Shown here in pieces: positions 43,201 through 50,900 of a stretch of DNA of 54,979 nt. A program made the translations under genes and the position numbers. The notes beneath the pieces are model-generated. The model had not been told where the DNA came from. It saw nothing but the letters and a program-made list of their open reading frames with translations, and made no database searches. The stretch comes from Desulfobacterales bacterium (GTDB taxonomy: Bacteria; Desulfobacterota; Desulfobacteria; Desulfobacterales; SpSt-501), in the NCBI GenBank assembly GCA_025454255.1, contig JALOOU010000011.1, positions 1 to 54,979 on the forward strand, written 5' to 3'. Numbering within the stretch: the first letter of the stretch is position 1; each line of letters opens with the position of its first letter.

Positions 43201-45185
43201 TTGTCGGCAAAGAGCTCCCCGTGCCGCAGGAACTTGGCCCGCCCGTTGATGGTTGAAAACCCATTGCGCGGGGCTTCCCCCTCGCGCAGCTGCGGGGCGC
43301 GGCCGAGGTGGCCGATGAGCCCGCTGATGACCGCGGACTGGCGCTGGGCGAAGCCGAGGTCGACCCGGTCGACCCGGTCGTACGGGGTGCCCCAGGCCGC
43401 GCGGGCATCTCCGGTGGTCGCCAGGGTGATGCCGTGGATGCCGGCCAAGGCGGTCACTTCCCCCCCCAGCGCCGGCCGGTCGAGAAAATAGCTTTGCCAG
43501 GAGCGCACCCGGCTGGGCCGCAGGGTGTCCTGGAGCAGGCCCTCGGTTCCCAGCCGGTATTCGATTTCGGCCGCGCCGCTTTTCAGGGCTTCGTCGAGCC
43601 GGCTGTAGGCCGGCGTGCGGTTGATGCGCGGCCGGAACGGGTAGAGCCATCCGTAGTTGAAGGCGCCGAACCCGCTGCCGTGGCTGGAGAGATGCAACGA
43701 GACCGCGGCGACGATCTCGAACTGCTGAACGGCGCTGCGCAGCGCCGTGGCGCTCTCCACCAGCCTGAGCTGCACGCGGGCGTCCGCGAGCATCGCCTCC
43801 TGGTCGGCGCGGGCCCGCGCGGCCACCGCCAGCAGCGCCCGGCGTTCTTCCGCGGTCACCTGCTGGAAGTCGCTGCGCCACATCAGCCGACGCAGCAGCT
43901 GGCGTTCTGCGCTGAGCCGCCGGATGAGCTGCGGGTCGCCGCCGGCATCCTCCAGGCGCAGACGCATCAGCCGGCGGGAGACGATGTCGGCGTCGGTCTT
44001 GAGGCGTTCCTCGAGCGCCGCCTTGAGCAAGGACTCCGGATTCGGCGTCGCACCCTCCTCCTCCTCGGGTGCGGCGGCGGGCGTCGGAGCGGCCGACGTT
44101 TCGAAGGTGGCGTTTTTCAGGGCCCGCAGGGTTTGGCGCGCCTGCGTTACAAACCGCCGCAGATCGTTGCGGGCGTCGCGCAGGTCGCGCGAGCGAGCGG
44201 TGAAGCTCCAGACCATCTCGCGCAGGCCCGCCAGGGTCTGCGCGTGGCCGGAGGTGGCCACCAGCATCACCGTGCGCGCCGGTGGGTTTTCCTTCAGGTG
44301 CTGCGCCGCCTGGAGCAGGGTGGCGGCACCGACGGCCTCGTCGGCGCCGGGGGAGAGGCCGGCGACGTGGGCGGAGCTGTCGTAAAACGCCTCCACCACC
44401 AGCAGTTCAGCGCGCAGCTGCTCCGAGGTGCCGGGGACGATGCAATAGATGTTCTCTGCGGCGACGTTTTCCCAGCGGGCCTCCGCCCGCAGTCGCACCT
44501 CATCGGCCACGCGCCCCTCCGGCGCCGCCTCGAATTCGCCGAAGGCTGCTGCAAGGGCTGCAGCGGGCATCCAGAAGCGGGGGAACTGGATGGGCGAAAG
44601 CTCGAACTTTTCTTCAAAATCCATCCCCGTGGAATCTCCGCGGTCCACGTAGATCAACGCCTTGGCCCCGAGGTTGGCCGCCCGCAGCCAGTTTCTGCCG
44701 GAGTGAAGCTCCATCAGCAGGACCGCCCCCTCGATGACCTTGCCGTTCAATTGCTCCAGCTCCCCGTCGCCCACGTAAACCAGCGGGCCGGTGAGCCCCG
44801 GGGGGGGGACGGCCTGCGGGGTGACGGCGTTGCCGGCCAGGGGGTGGAGCGCCAGCCTCACCCCCCGTTCCGGTGCCTCGAGCGTGCTCGATCCCCAACG
44901 GATGACGGGCACCGCAAAGGCATGCGTTGCGACGGCCCCGATACCGAGCTGTTCCAGCTCCGCTTTGATGAAGGCGGCCGCCTCCGCGTTGCCCGCGGAT
45001 CCGGTGCTGCGGTCGTTCAGATCGGCGAAGGTGTTCAGCCGCCGTTGAAAATCGGCTGCGGCCGCGGTCGCCGCCTCGGCCCCCAAGGGTCCGCCGCACA
45101 GAAGAGAGGCCAGCAACGCCATGCGGAGCAGGACCTGGCGCCCGGCCGCAGCCGGGCGGGGCATATGGGCTGCTGCCGGCCGCAT
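40254..45185 (-). CDS. Giant fusion: PA/M28-peptidase-like ectodomain + FtsX/MacB-type ABC permease
   Basis: About 1,643 residues. Signal peptide or first helix VLLRMALLASLLCGGPLGA; PA-like domain about 128-185 (LVYVGDGELEQLNGKVIEGA); M28-like peptidase core about 240-330 (ENIYCIVPGTSEQLRAELLV, PGADEAVGAATLLQAAQHL). Metal ligands look lost: the expected HxD reads AFYDS, GADDNGSG reads GADEAVGA, and the GEE region reads SGHAQ. Then come a helical stretch, a second M28-like piece (GDARAAWGTPYDRVDRVDLG), a carboxypeptidase-regulatory-like beta domain, several helices (around 980-1080), and an FtsX permease with SNLRRRRLRTALTCITLIIL and NTMIGSVYERKREIAVYTSV; a C-terminal soluble domain of about 200 residues follows. 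Start ATG 45185 follows the ATPase stop. Confidence 0.82.
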   Translation of the reverse strand: MRPAAAHMPRPAAAGRQVLLRMALLASLLCGGPLGAEAATAAAADFQRRLNTFADLNDRSTGSAGNAEAAAFIKAELEQLGIGAVATHAFAVPVIRWGSSTLEAPERGVRLALHPLAGNAVTPQAVPPPGLTGPLVYVGDGELEQLNGKVIEGAVLLMELHSGRNWLRAANLGAKALIYVDRGDSTGMDFEEKFELSPIQFPRFWMPAAALAAAFGEFEAAPEGRVADEVRLRAEARWENVAAENIYCIVPGTSEQLRAELLVVEAFYDSSAHVAGLSPGADEAVGAATLLQAAQHLKENPPARTVMLVATSGHAQTLAGLREMVWSFTARSRDLRDARNDLRRFVTQARQTLRALKNATFETSAAPTPAAAPEEEEGATPNPESLLKAALEERLKTDADIVSRRLMRLRLEDAGGDPQLIRRLSAERQLLRRLMWRSDFQQVTAEERRALLAVAARARADQEAMLADARVQLRLVESATALRSAVQQFEIVAAVSLHLSSHGSGFGAFNYGWLYPFRPRINRTPAYSRLDEALKSGAAEIEYRLGTEGLLQDTLRPSRVRSWQSYFLDRPALGGEVTALAGIHGITLATTGDARAAWGTPYDRVDRVDLGFAQRQSAVISGLIGHLGRAPQLREGEAPRNGFSTINGRAKFLRHGELFADKPAPGSVLLCYQGPSRFHVMVDQRGRFSLKGVADRTHSFHKVVLEAYRFDPETGEALWVIDKKLTGKDAYRVKMNRRFMETDLVMFAGSGTTLFNLLEPRTFRFLTKADVIDGRREADPSRWFMSRLDTWSSMLSTVFLEPGIPFKMTMTDTVLRRKLILLNASPADPTGSGFEIENFPQLHRTEHRVAADMWTLLGPRIANLETRGIFNEQIRSLQQQGLADLNAAGQAWDARRYDRFIEASSSSWALASRVYDEVEKTQKDVLYGVLFYIALFVPFAFCLERLLFAYANIYKRIIAFGLILAALIALIYNVHPAFQLAYSPLVVILAFLIMGLSLVVTLIIFFRFEQEIAGVQARARTIQSGDIGRWKAFAAAFLLGVSNLRRRRLRTALTCITLIILTFTIMSFTSVKSLRRQARILFVPQASFQGVLLKNVNWADLPAEALGVIRARFSDTGTAVPRAWLEGADPTRPVISPLRANGRTAEAQGVMGLCADEPRLWDIESLLTGGRWFTADERRAVLLPDRMAAALGIDPQQPAGSDISLWGMPFNVVGVFSSRKFQEHLDLDGEPLTPVTFPRESSSEMTEEMVESLESGEDLREFQSRYQHTAADVTVIVPYPTLMAAGGRLKAVAVGIEPSQNVAGMAQQLVDRFGLSLFSGEPEGTFLYHASDAMSFSGVPNIIIPLAISVFIVLNTMIGSVYERKREIAVYTSVGLAPSHVSFLFIAEALAFAVLSVVFGYLVAQTTAKLFAGTMLWSGITVNYSSLAGVAAMLLVIAVVLVSVIYPSRVAAEIAIPDVNRSWTLPPARANTIHVRLPFLMTYREHMSVGGYLVHYFDGHRDVSHGRFSTSNLALDFACETAPRLSDTAADCPEGACELPDCLHLTTQVWLAPFDFGIMQRAEFRFRPSPDQPGFLEIHVHLIRESGESNIWHRINKGFLHDVRRQLLIWRSLDDDAKTLYEARLDEFRQPHAPATAAGGEAP

Positions 45186-45195
45186 GTCGTCCGGG

Positions 45196-45933
45196 TCAGT
45201 CCCGCACGCGGATCTTGCCGATGGAGATGGATAGCTCTTCACGGTTTTCAATCTTGTCGATCCGGCCGTCCCGGATCCAGACGACGCGGTCGGAGACGTT
45301 GAGCATCTTGATGTCGTGGGTTGCGGAGATGACCGTGACCCGATGCTCTTGGCTCAAGCGCTTCAACAGCGAAATGATCTCCTCCCCGGTGGTCAGGTCC
45401 AGGTTGCCCGTCGGCTCGTCCGCCAGGATGATGGCCGGGTCGTTGGCCAGCGCCCGGGCAATGGCCACCCGCTGCTGCTGACCGCCGGAGAGCTCGAAGG
45501 GCTTGTGGCTGTGGCGGTCGGCCAACCCGACCTGCTCCAGCAGCCGCAGGCCCTTCTTCACGGTGGCGTCGCTGTTCATGCCGGCGAACACCATGGGCAG
45601 GGTGACGTTTTCAAGAGCGGTCATGACCTGGATGATGTTGAAGGTCTGGAAGATGTAGCCGATCTTGCGGCAGCGCAGCCAGGCGAGCTCGTAGGCATCG
45701 AGCTGGGCGATGTCCACCTCGTCGATGAACACTTTCCCGGAGCTGGGCTTGTCCAGGCCGCCGATCATGTTGAAGAGCGTGCTTTTGCCCGAGCCCGAAG
45801 GCCCCATGATCGAAAGGTATTCCCCTCGGGCGATCTCCAGGTCCACGCCCTTCAACGCCTGGACCTCGATCTTGCCGAGCGTGAAGCTCTTGGTGACGCC
45901 GGACACCCGCACGACGTTGCTGGTTTCAGGCAT
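45196..45933 (-). CDS. LolD/MacB-type ABC transporter ATPase
   Basis: A 245-residue ATPase of the FtsE/LolD/MacB class, which drives FtsX-fold permeases that extrude or mechanically move substrates at the periplasmic side. Walker A SIMGPSGSGKST, Q-loop GYIFQTFNIIQVMTALENV, signature PFELSGGQQQRVAIARALAN, Walker B IILADEPTGNLD, then SATHD. It sits between the small FtsX permease (21 nt) and the giant permease (10 nt), so the three should form one ABC complex with two different permease subunits. Confidence 0.94.
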   Translation of the reverse strand: MPETSNVVRVSGVTKSFTLGKIEVQALKGVDLEIARGEYLSIMGPSGSGKSTLFNMIGGLDKPSSGKVFIDEVDIAQLDAYELAWLRCRKIGYIFQTFNIIQVMTALENVTLPMVFAGMNSDATVKKGLRLLEQVGLADRHSHKPFELSGGQQQRVAIARALANDPAIILADEPTGNLDLTTGEEIISLLKRLSQEHRVTVISATHDIKMLNVSDRVVWIRDGRIDKIENREELSISIGKIRVRD

Positions 45934-45954
45934 GTGCCATATTCCTCGCAGAAG

Positions 45955-46653
45955 TCATTGCTCCACCCGCATGGCTTCGACCGGTTGCATGCGGGCGGCC
46001 ACCCAGGCCGGGTAGAGCACCCCCAACAGACTGAGGACGACCCCGGTTGCGGTGGCCCATGCAAACGAAACCGCCAGATCGGTCAGGCCGACCTGCTGGA
46101 CGGCCTCGGCGCCGAAGCGCGCCAGGGCCCCCGCCAGGGCGAAGAGGGTGCCGGCGATCGCCCCGCAGGCGGCCCCGACCATCCCCTGCATGCCGGCTTC
46201 CAGCAAAAACAGTCTCAGCACAAAGCGGTCCAGCGCGCCCAGGCACTTCATCGTACCGATCTCCCGAAACCGTTCGGTCACGGCCATGAGCTGGGCGTTC
46301 ACGATTCCGACGACGCAGACCAGCAGCGACAAAATGATGATCCAACGCTGTTTGGGGGTGCTGGCCACGTTGACATCCTGCGGGCCGAGGTCGTATCCGG
46401 CGCGGACCAGGCTCTGGCGCAGGTCGGGGTCGCCGGATGCCAGCATGCCGTTGGCGATGTCGTTGCTGACATCGACGAAACTCAGAAAGGATACGGCCAG
46501 AACCAGGCTCAGGGTGGTGATCAGGACCCGGAAAAAACGGACCTTGATGCTCTTGAAGGCGATCTCGAGCGACGTGCCGAAGGGCAGCACGACCAGCCGG
46601 TTGCCGCGAGCGGTCTTTTGGGGATAGTCGGAAAATATGCGCTCCTGCGCCAT
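45955..46653 (-). CDS. Small FtsX-like ABC permease
   Basis: A 232-residue membrane protein with the FtsX/MacB fold: the N-terminal helix around FFRVLITTLSLVLAVSFLSFVDV, then a short periplasmic part and three helices (WIIILSLLVCVVGIVNAQLM, AGMQGMVGAACGAIAGTLFALAG, WATATGVVLSLLGVLYPAWVA). The cytoplasmic coupling motif is TERFREIGTMKCLGAL and the end AARMQPVEAMRVEQ is typical. The periplasmic domain is much smaller than in MacB/LolC. Start ATG 46653 (MAQERIF) is chosen; the longer frame to 46788 is non-coding-like. It is the first gene of the 46.7-34.9 kb operon; no clear promoter was recognised upstream. Confidence 0.85.
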   Translation of the reverse strand: MAQERIFSDYPQKTARGNRLVVLPFGTSLEIAFKSIKVRFFRVLITTLSLVLAVSFLSFVDVSNDIANGMLASGDPDLRQSLVRAGYDLGPQDVNVASTPKQRWIIILSLLVCVVGIVNAQLMAVTERFREIGTMKCLGALDRFVLRLFLLEAGMQGMVGAACGAIAGTLFALAGALARFGAEAVQQVGLTDLAVSFAWATATGVVLSLLGVLYPAWVAARMQPVEAMRVEQ

Positions 46654-46795
46654 GTCAAACTCGCCGAGGCCCTCGCCGGGTGTGGGGTATGGCCGGAATG
46701 TACCCTTCAACCTGCAAGCGATAACATAGTGAAGGGCGGCAGTAAACAGGAATGATTCTCGGTTGGGGGAGCGGATTCGCCGGCGCAACCGGAAC

Positions 46796-46813
46796 GCCCG
46801 GCGCCGGCCGGGC
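46796..46813. other. GC-rich hairpin in the gap before the export operon
   Basis: GCCCGGC (46796-46802) pairs with GCCGGGC (46807-46813) around a 4-nt loop. It lies in the 261-nt gap 46654-46914 between the glycosyltransferase end and the export operon start. There is no U-tract on either strand, so it is at best a Rho-independent-like pause. No gene is seen in the gap. Confidence 0.35.
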
Positions 46814-46914
46814 GCGCGAGCCGCTGCAGTGGGGTAACCTGCACCCCCGCAGCGTTTCGCGGGTGATCGCGCGAGGCCTTGGGCGCGCCCCTGCCGCGCC
46901 GGCCGCCGGCCGCA

Positions 46915-48072
46915 TCAACCTGCCGCACACCACGTGTCGATCCAGCGGGCCGTGTTCACCGCGCCGTTCAGATCGATGTCGACCGCGGGCCTGCTTCGGA
47001 GCGCGAGCATCCGCTCCATCGCCGCCGCCAGCCGCGGCGGTGGCAGATCGGCGTCTTCGATGACCTGCAGGGCGCCGCGTGCGGCCAGGCGTTCGGCGCG
47101 CAGCCGCTGCTCGCGGTTTTGGGCGAACGGCCATACCAGCGCCGGCACGCGCGCCGCCAGGAGGTTCATGCTGGTGTTGTATCCCCCCATGCTCACCGAC
47201 AGGTCGGCTGCGGCCAGCTCCGCGAGGAACTCCGTCGAGAAGCGGCGGAGCTCGAGGGGGCCGCCGGCGAGGCCGCGCAGGCGGACGGCCTCCTCCGCGG
47301 GCATGAAGGGGCCGGTATACACGACCATCCGGGCCGACCGGCCCCGAGGCAGCAGGGCGAAGGCGCGCATGCTGGCCTCCAGCAGCGGGAACCCCACGCT
47401 GCCGCCGCCGGCGCTGACCACGATCAGCGCATCGGACTCTGGCAGGCCCATCCGGGCGCGGACCCGGCGGCGAGCGTCGGGTGGGGGGCGGGGGGAGACG
47501 AACCCGGTGGTGACAACGGGGATGCGAATGTCCGCGCACCGCCCAAAGGTCTCCTCTAACGCCACCAGCGCGGGGTCGGTGTGGACCAGCACGGCTCCGA
47601 AGTGCCGGTTGAGCACCTCCACCGTCCAGGCTTCACGCTCGGCCGGCCGGTCTTTTTCCACCAGAATGTCGCGGAGGCTGCAGACGACGCGGCAGGCGGG
47701 GAGATCGCCGGCGCCGATGGCCTCCAGCACCGGGTCGATTTCAAACCGGAAAGCCCGTCGCCCGAACGGGTAGAGTTCGATCAGGAAAAGATCGGGGCGC
47801 CGCTGTTTGAAAAGGCGCAGCAGGGACTGGCTTCGCGCGCGCTTCACCTGCTCGATGCTGCGGCCTGCGGGGGCCTTGAGCTTTCGAAAGCCGGCATCCA
47901 TGCGCAGCTCCGGGAGACGGACGTGGGCAACGTGCGCGGGCACCTCGGCCGCAACCGCCGGCCCGCCCGTTACCAGCACGACCTCGTGGGCGCAGAGCGC
48001 ACGGCAGATTTCAAGGCTGCGGAAAAAGTGGCCGACGCCGAGAACGTGCTGGCAATAGTAAACGATTTTCAT
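46915..48072 (-). CDS. GT-B-type glycosyltransferase (COG4671/MurG-like)
   Basis: A 385-residue protein of the predicted GT-B glycosyltransferase group. The N-terminal Gly-rich start KIVYYCQHVLGVGHFFRSLE resembles MurG-like enzymes (GhG motif with His). The C-terminal donor-binding half has LIVVSAGGGSVGFPLLEAS, LVVYTGPFMPAEE, ADLSVSMGGYNTSMNLLAAR (donor-site Gly/Asn loop) and PALVWPFAQNREQRLRAERL. Start ATG 48072 was chosen; the open frame further upstream overlaps the deacetylase gene and is a shadow. It probably builds an extracellular or envelope polysaccharide with the adjacent deacetylase. Confidence 0.87.
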   Translation of the reverse strand: MKIVYYCQHVLGVGHFFRSLEICRALCAHEVVLVTGGPAVAAEVPAHVAHVRLPELRMDAGFRKLKAPAGRSIEQVKRARSQSLLRLFKQRRPDLFLIELYPFGRRAFRFEIDPVLEAIGAGDLPACRVVCSLRDILVEKDRPAEREAWTVEVLNRHFGAVLVHTDPALVALEETFGRCADIRIPVVTTGFVSPRPPPDARRRVRARMGLPESDALIVVSAGGGSVGFPLLEASMRAFALLPRGRSARMVVYTGPFMPAEEAVRLRGLAGGPLELRRFSTEFLAELAAADLSVSMGGYNTSMNLLAARVPALVWPFAQNREQRLRAERLAARGALQVIEDADLPPPRLAAAMERMLALRSRPAVDIDLNGAVNTARWIDTWCAAG

Positions 48073-48121
48073 GTCTGCCTTTCCGCCGGCCGCGGCCCGA
48101 CGTCGGCCGCCGAAGGGGGCC

Positions 48122-48961
48122 TCACTCCCGCCGGGCAACGCCGGCTGAAACGTCTCTGGGGCCATTGGTTGGTTGGCGGAGCAAAGACTCGATTTCGGTG
48201 CGGCGGATGAGACTCGGGTCCTTGGGGGCCGAGCCGGCATAGAATTCCCGAAACCCGTAGGAGCGCAGGATGGCGAGCAGCGGGGCGGAGTACTCGTTGA
48301 ATGGAAAGCAATAGGCGTCCGGCGTGCGGCCGAGATGCCGCTGAAACCAATCCACGCAGCGCTCGGTGTCGTGCCGGATAAAGCCCTCCCACTCGCCCGC
48401 GGAGCGTTCGACGAGCCGCTGGTTGCGAAATTCATGTCCGGGGAAGGCCAACCGCGAGCGGATCCACAGCCCCCGGCGCAGGGCTGCGGGCACATGGGCG
48501 AAGCGCTGGAGTTTCCAGGCGCTGACGGGCCGTGGGTTCCGGGGATGGGAGCTCGTCAGGGTGATGTCGTGGAAGTGGCTGTGGGCGCCGATGCGCACGT
48601 TCGGCTGCCCGGCAAGAAAAAGGACCTCCGCGGTGGTCATGAAGTCGTCTCGGCGCCCCTCGATGAAGGCCCGCTGGGAATAATCGGCGGCCGCTTGCGG
48701 CGGGAGATAGCGGCCGTCGAAGCGGCCGCGCGCCGGCGCCTCGCGGATCAGCGAGGTGGTGATGAAAAAGGTGAGCGGCTGCGGGTGGTGTTGCAGCAGG
48801 GGGAAATAATAATACTGGGAATACAGACCGTCGTCGAAGGTCAACCGGTAGCGGTCGAGGGGCAGGTCGAAAAACGCCGGCTGCAGGTCGTGGATCATCA
48901 GCGTGCGCCAGCCGGCGGCCTGCGCCACAGCTCTATCGGGCGGGGGGTCAGAGTTGCTCAA
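48122..48961 (-). CDS. Polysaccharide deacetylase (carbohydrate esterase 4-like)
   Basis: A 279-residue NodB-fold protein. The metal/catalytic motifs are RLTFDDGLYSQYYYF (TFDD) and IGAHSHFHDITL (HSHxH-type zinc site); a late FPFNEYSAPLLAILRSYGF corresponds to the motif-4/5 region. Without a signal peptide it may act on an intracellular lipid-linked glycan rather than secreted polymer. The start overlaps the phosphatase gene by 14 nt, and the glycosyltransferase follows after 49 nt. The three are probably one small glycan pathway operon. Confidence 0.88.
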   Translation of the reverse strand: MSNSDPPPDRAVAQAAGWRTLMIHDLQPAFFDLPLDRYRLTFDDGLYSQYYYFPLLQHHPQPLTFFITTSLIREAPARGRFDGRYLPPQAAADYSQRAFIEGRRDDFMTTAEVLFLAGQPNVRIGAHSHFHDITLTSSHPRNPRPVSAWKLQRFAHVPAALRRGLWIRSRLAFPGHEFRNQRLVERSAGEWEGFIRHDTERCVDWFQRHLGRTPDAYCFPFNEYSAPLLAILRSYGFREFYAGSAPKDPSLIRRTEIESLLRQPTNGPRDVSAGVARRE

Positions 48962-49568
48962 GAGCGTCGGCTCCGTCCAGCCGCAGAGACCCCTCTGCGG
49001 TGCAAACCCAGTTCAGCCGGTAGGGCTGTCTGCCGACCCCGGCCGTCCAGGCGATGGGATGCTCCTGCAGGCCGTGCACCAGGCTGCGGATGACCCCGCC
49101 GTGGGCGACCACCAGGATGGTTGCACCCGGCCAGGCGGCGGCGGCGTCCAGAAGCGCCCGCCGGCACCGCCGGAGCTGGCTGCGGCGCGACTCCCCCCCC
49201 GGCGGCTGAAAGTCCCACCCGGCCCGCTCCTGCGCCGCGACGAGGTCCGCCTCCTCGGCCCGCAGCTGGGCGATGGTTTTGGCCGTCCAGCGGCCCCAGT
49301 CCAGCTCTCGCAGCCGGGGCTCCAGCGTCAGGGGAAGTCGCAGATGGGCGTTGATTCGCTGGGCCGTGGCCACGGCCCGGCCGGAGTCGCTCGACAGGAT
49401 TCGGTTCCAGGGGAAGGCCTGCAGGGCGGTGCCCCAGCGCTTCGCCTGCAGCTCGCCGCGCGAGGTGAGCGGCGAGTCCTGCTGCCCCTGAATGCGCTTT
49501 TCGCTGTTCCATACGGTTTCGGCGTGCCGAATCACGCCGAAACGGCACCGCGGGTGTTGCCGGCTCAT
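48948..49568 (-). CDS. Histidine phosphatase superfamily protein
   Basis: A 206-residue phosphoglycerate-mutase-like phosphatase (CobC/GpmB group). The catalytic motif FGVIRHAETVWNSEKRIQGQ (RHAE) is at residues 10-29, with SSDSGRAVATAQ, LRELDWGRWTAK and VVAHGGVIRSLV (second catalytic His). It may remove a phosphate from a sugar or cofactor precursor. It overlaps the deacetylase by 14 nt and lies 19 nt after RNase D, so it is in the same transcript. The substrate is not deducible. Confidence 0.9.
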   Translation of the reverse strand: MSRQHPRCRFGVIRHAETVWNSEKRIQGQQDSPLTSRGELQAKRWGTALQAFPWNRILSSDSGRAVATAQRINAHLRLPLTLEPRLRELDWGRWTAKTIAQLRAEEADLVAAQERAGWDFQPPGGESRRSQLRRCRRALLDAAAAWPGATILVVAHGGVIRSLVHGLQEHPIAWTAGVGRQPYRLNWVCTAEGSLRLDGADALEQL

Positions 49569-49587
49569 GTCTGCGCGACCTTTGGGT

Positions 49588-50730
49588 TCAGCGCCGCAGG
49601 GCGGCGAGGATCTCTTTGGCGAACATCTTGCGCTGCCAGTTCCTCAGCTCGGCGACCTCGGCGAGCTCTTCGGGTTGGGTCGGTTTGCGCAACGCAAGGG
49701 CCACCAGGGCCGCTCGACTGCAGACCAGCGCTGGCTCGATTTTAAGGCGGCGGGCCGCGGCGTCGCGCCAGCGCCGCAGCGATTGGATGCGCTCCGCGGC
49801 GGCGGCGGGTATCGCCTGCGATGTCTTGCGCGGATAGCGAGGCAGCTGGGCGGCGGGCAGGCGCAGCGCCGTTGCAATCGCGGCCAAAATCGCCTCCCCA
49901 TAGCGTTCGATTTGGGAGGGGCTCAAGGCCCCCGATTTTTCTAGCTCGGCGGTCGTGGCGGGTCGGGCCTCGGCCAGGGCCAGCAGGGACTCGGAGTTGA
50001 AGACCTTGAACATCGGCCGGTCTTTCTCGCGCGCCACCCGCCGGCGGAAGGTCAACAGCTCCTCGAGCACGGCCAAGCTTCTCGGATCCAGCCGCCCGGC
50101 ACCTTTGCAGCTGACGAACAGCGGGGTTCCATCGCTGGTGCCCGGCCGGACCTTGCTCAGGATCCGGCACTCCTCTTCGACCCACGCGAGCCGGCCCTTC
50201 GCCTGGAGTTCCACCGTCAAGCGCTCCGCCAGTGCGGGCAGATACCGGGCGTCGGAGACGGCGTAGTCCAGCATCTGGCGCGGCAGCGGCCGGCGGGACC
50301 AGTCCTTGCGCTGGTATTTCTTGTCCAGAGCGACGGCGAAAAACTCTTTGAGCACGGCCTCCAGGCCGGTTTCACGGTATCCGAGGAAACGGCAGGCGAG
50401 CTGGGTGTCGAAGAGGTTGGCGATGCGGATGTCAAAGTCCCGAAACAGGGAGCGGACGTCATAGTCGGCCCCGTGGAAGATTTTTCGCGTTCGCGTATCG
50501 CGGAACAGCGGCTTGAGAGGGGCGAGATCCGTGAGCGCCAGGGTGTCGAGAATGGCATGGCGCCCGGGGGCGGCCAGCTGAACCAGGCACACCCGTTCCT
50601 TGAAGTGGAACATCGAATCGGCTTCAAGATCGAAGCCGACGACGGCCTCCTTCTCGAGCGCTGCGGCCAGGTCGACCAGCTGCTCCGGGGTGGTGATGAT
50701 CTGGTAGCCCTGAGATTTTTCGGGTTGCAT
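49588..50730 (-). CDS. rnd: Ribonuclease D (3'-5' exoribonuclease)
   Basis: A 380-residue exonuclease that trims tRNA and other stable RNA 3' ends. DEDDy catalytic residues are visible: VGFDLEADSMFHF (Asp, Glu), FHGADYDVRSLFRDF (Asp) and MLDYAVSDARYLPAL (Tyr, Asp). One HRDC domain is recognisable in the C-terminal half (LAVLEELLTFRRRVAREKDRP onward) with further HRDC-like helices. It is divergent from thrS (170-nt gap) and first of the rnd-phosphatase-deacetylase-glycosyltransferase run. Confidence 0.92.
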   Translation of the reverse strand: MQPEKSQGYQIITTPEQLVDLAAALEKEAVVGFDLEADSMFHFKERVCLVQLAAPGRHAILDTLALTDLAPLKPLFRDTRTRKIFHGADYDVRSLFRDFDIRIANLFDTQLACRFLGYRETGLEAVLKEFFAVALDKKYQRKDWSRRPLPRQMLDYAVSDARYLPALAERLTVELQAKGRLAWVEEECRILSKVRPGTSDGTPLFVSCKGAGRLDPRSLAVLEELLTFRRRVAREKDRPMFKVFNSESLLALAEARPATTAELEKSGALSPSQIERYGEAILAAIATALRLPAAQLPRYPRKTSQAIPAAAAERIQSLRRWRDAAARRLKIEPALVCSRAALVALALRKPTQPEELAEVAELRNWQRKMFAKEILAALRR

Positions 50731-50836
50731 CGCTTTTTGCTTGACGTCCGACTCTATTTTTTTGAAAATTGCGACTTTGCCGTGTCGCTGCGGGCGCCGC
50801 TCCTGCGCGCGCGACCGGCCGGGCTCGCGGGGGCAT

Positions 50837-50865
50837 TTGCCGAATCGAGCGAATCGTTGTAAACT
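50837..50865 (+). promoter_or_regulatory. Promoter for thrS
   Basis: TTGCCG (50837-50842), 17-nt spacer, TAAACT (50860-50865). The predicted start is near 50872, leaving a leader of about 30 nt, too short for a T-box riboswitch; none was found in 50731-50900. Confidence 0.45.
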
Positions 50866-50900
50866 ACTTGCTAACCCCAGACAGAAAGCGCAACTTTTAA

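Noticed and set aside
41286-45302. Two long plus-strand frames (656 and 664 codons)
   Set aside because: Antisense shadows of the giant permease gene, with the same low-complexity character.
50731-50900. T-box or other riboswitch upstream of thrS
   Set aside because: Predicted leader only about 30 nt and no T-box core or terminator/antiterminator found.
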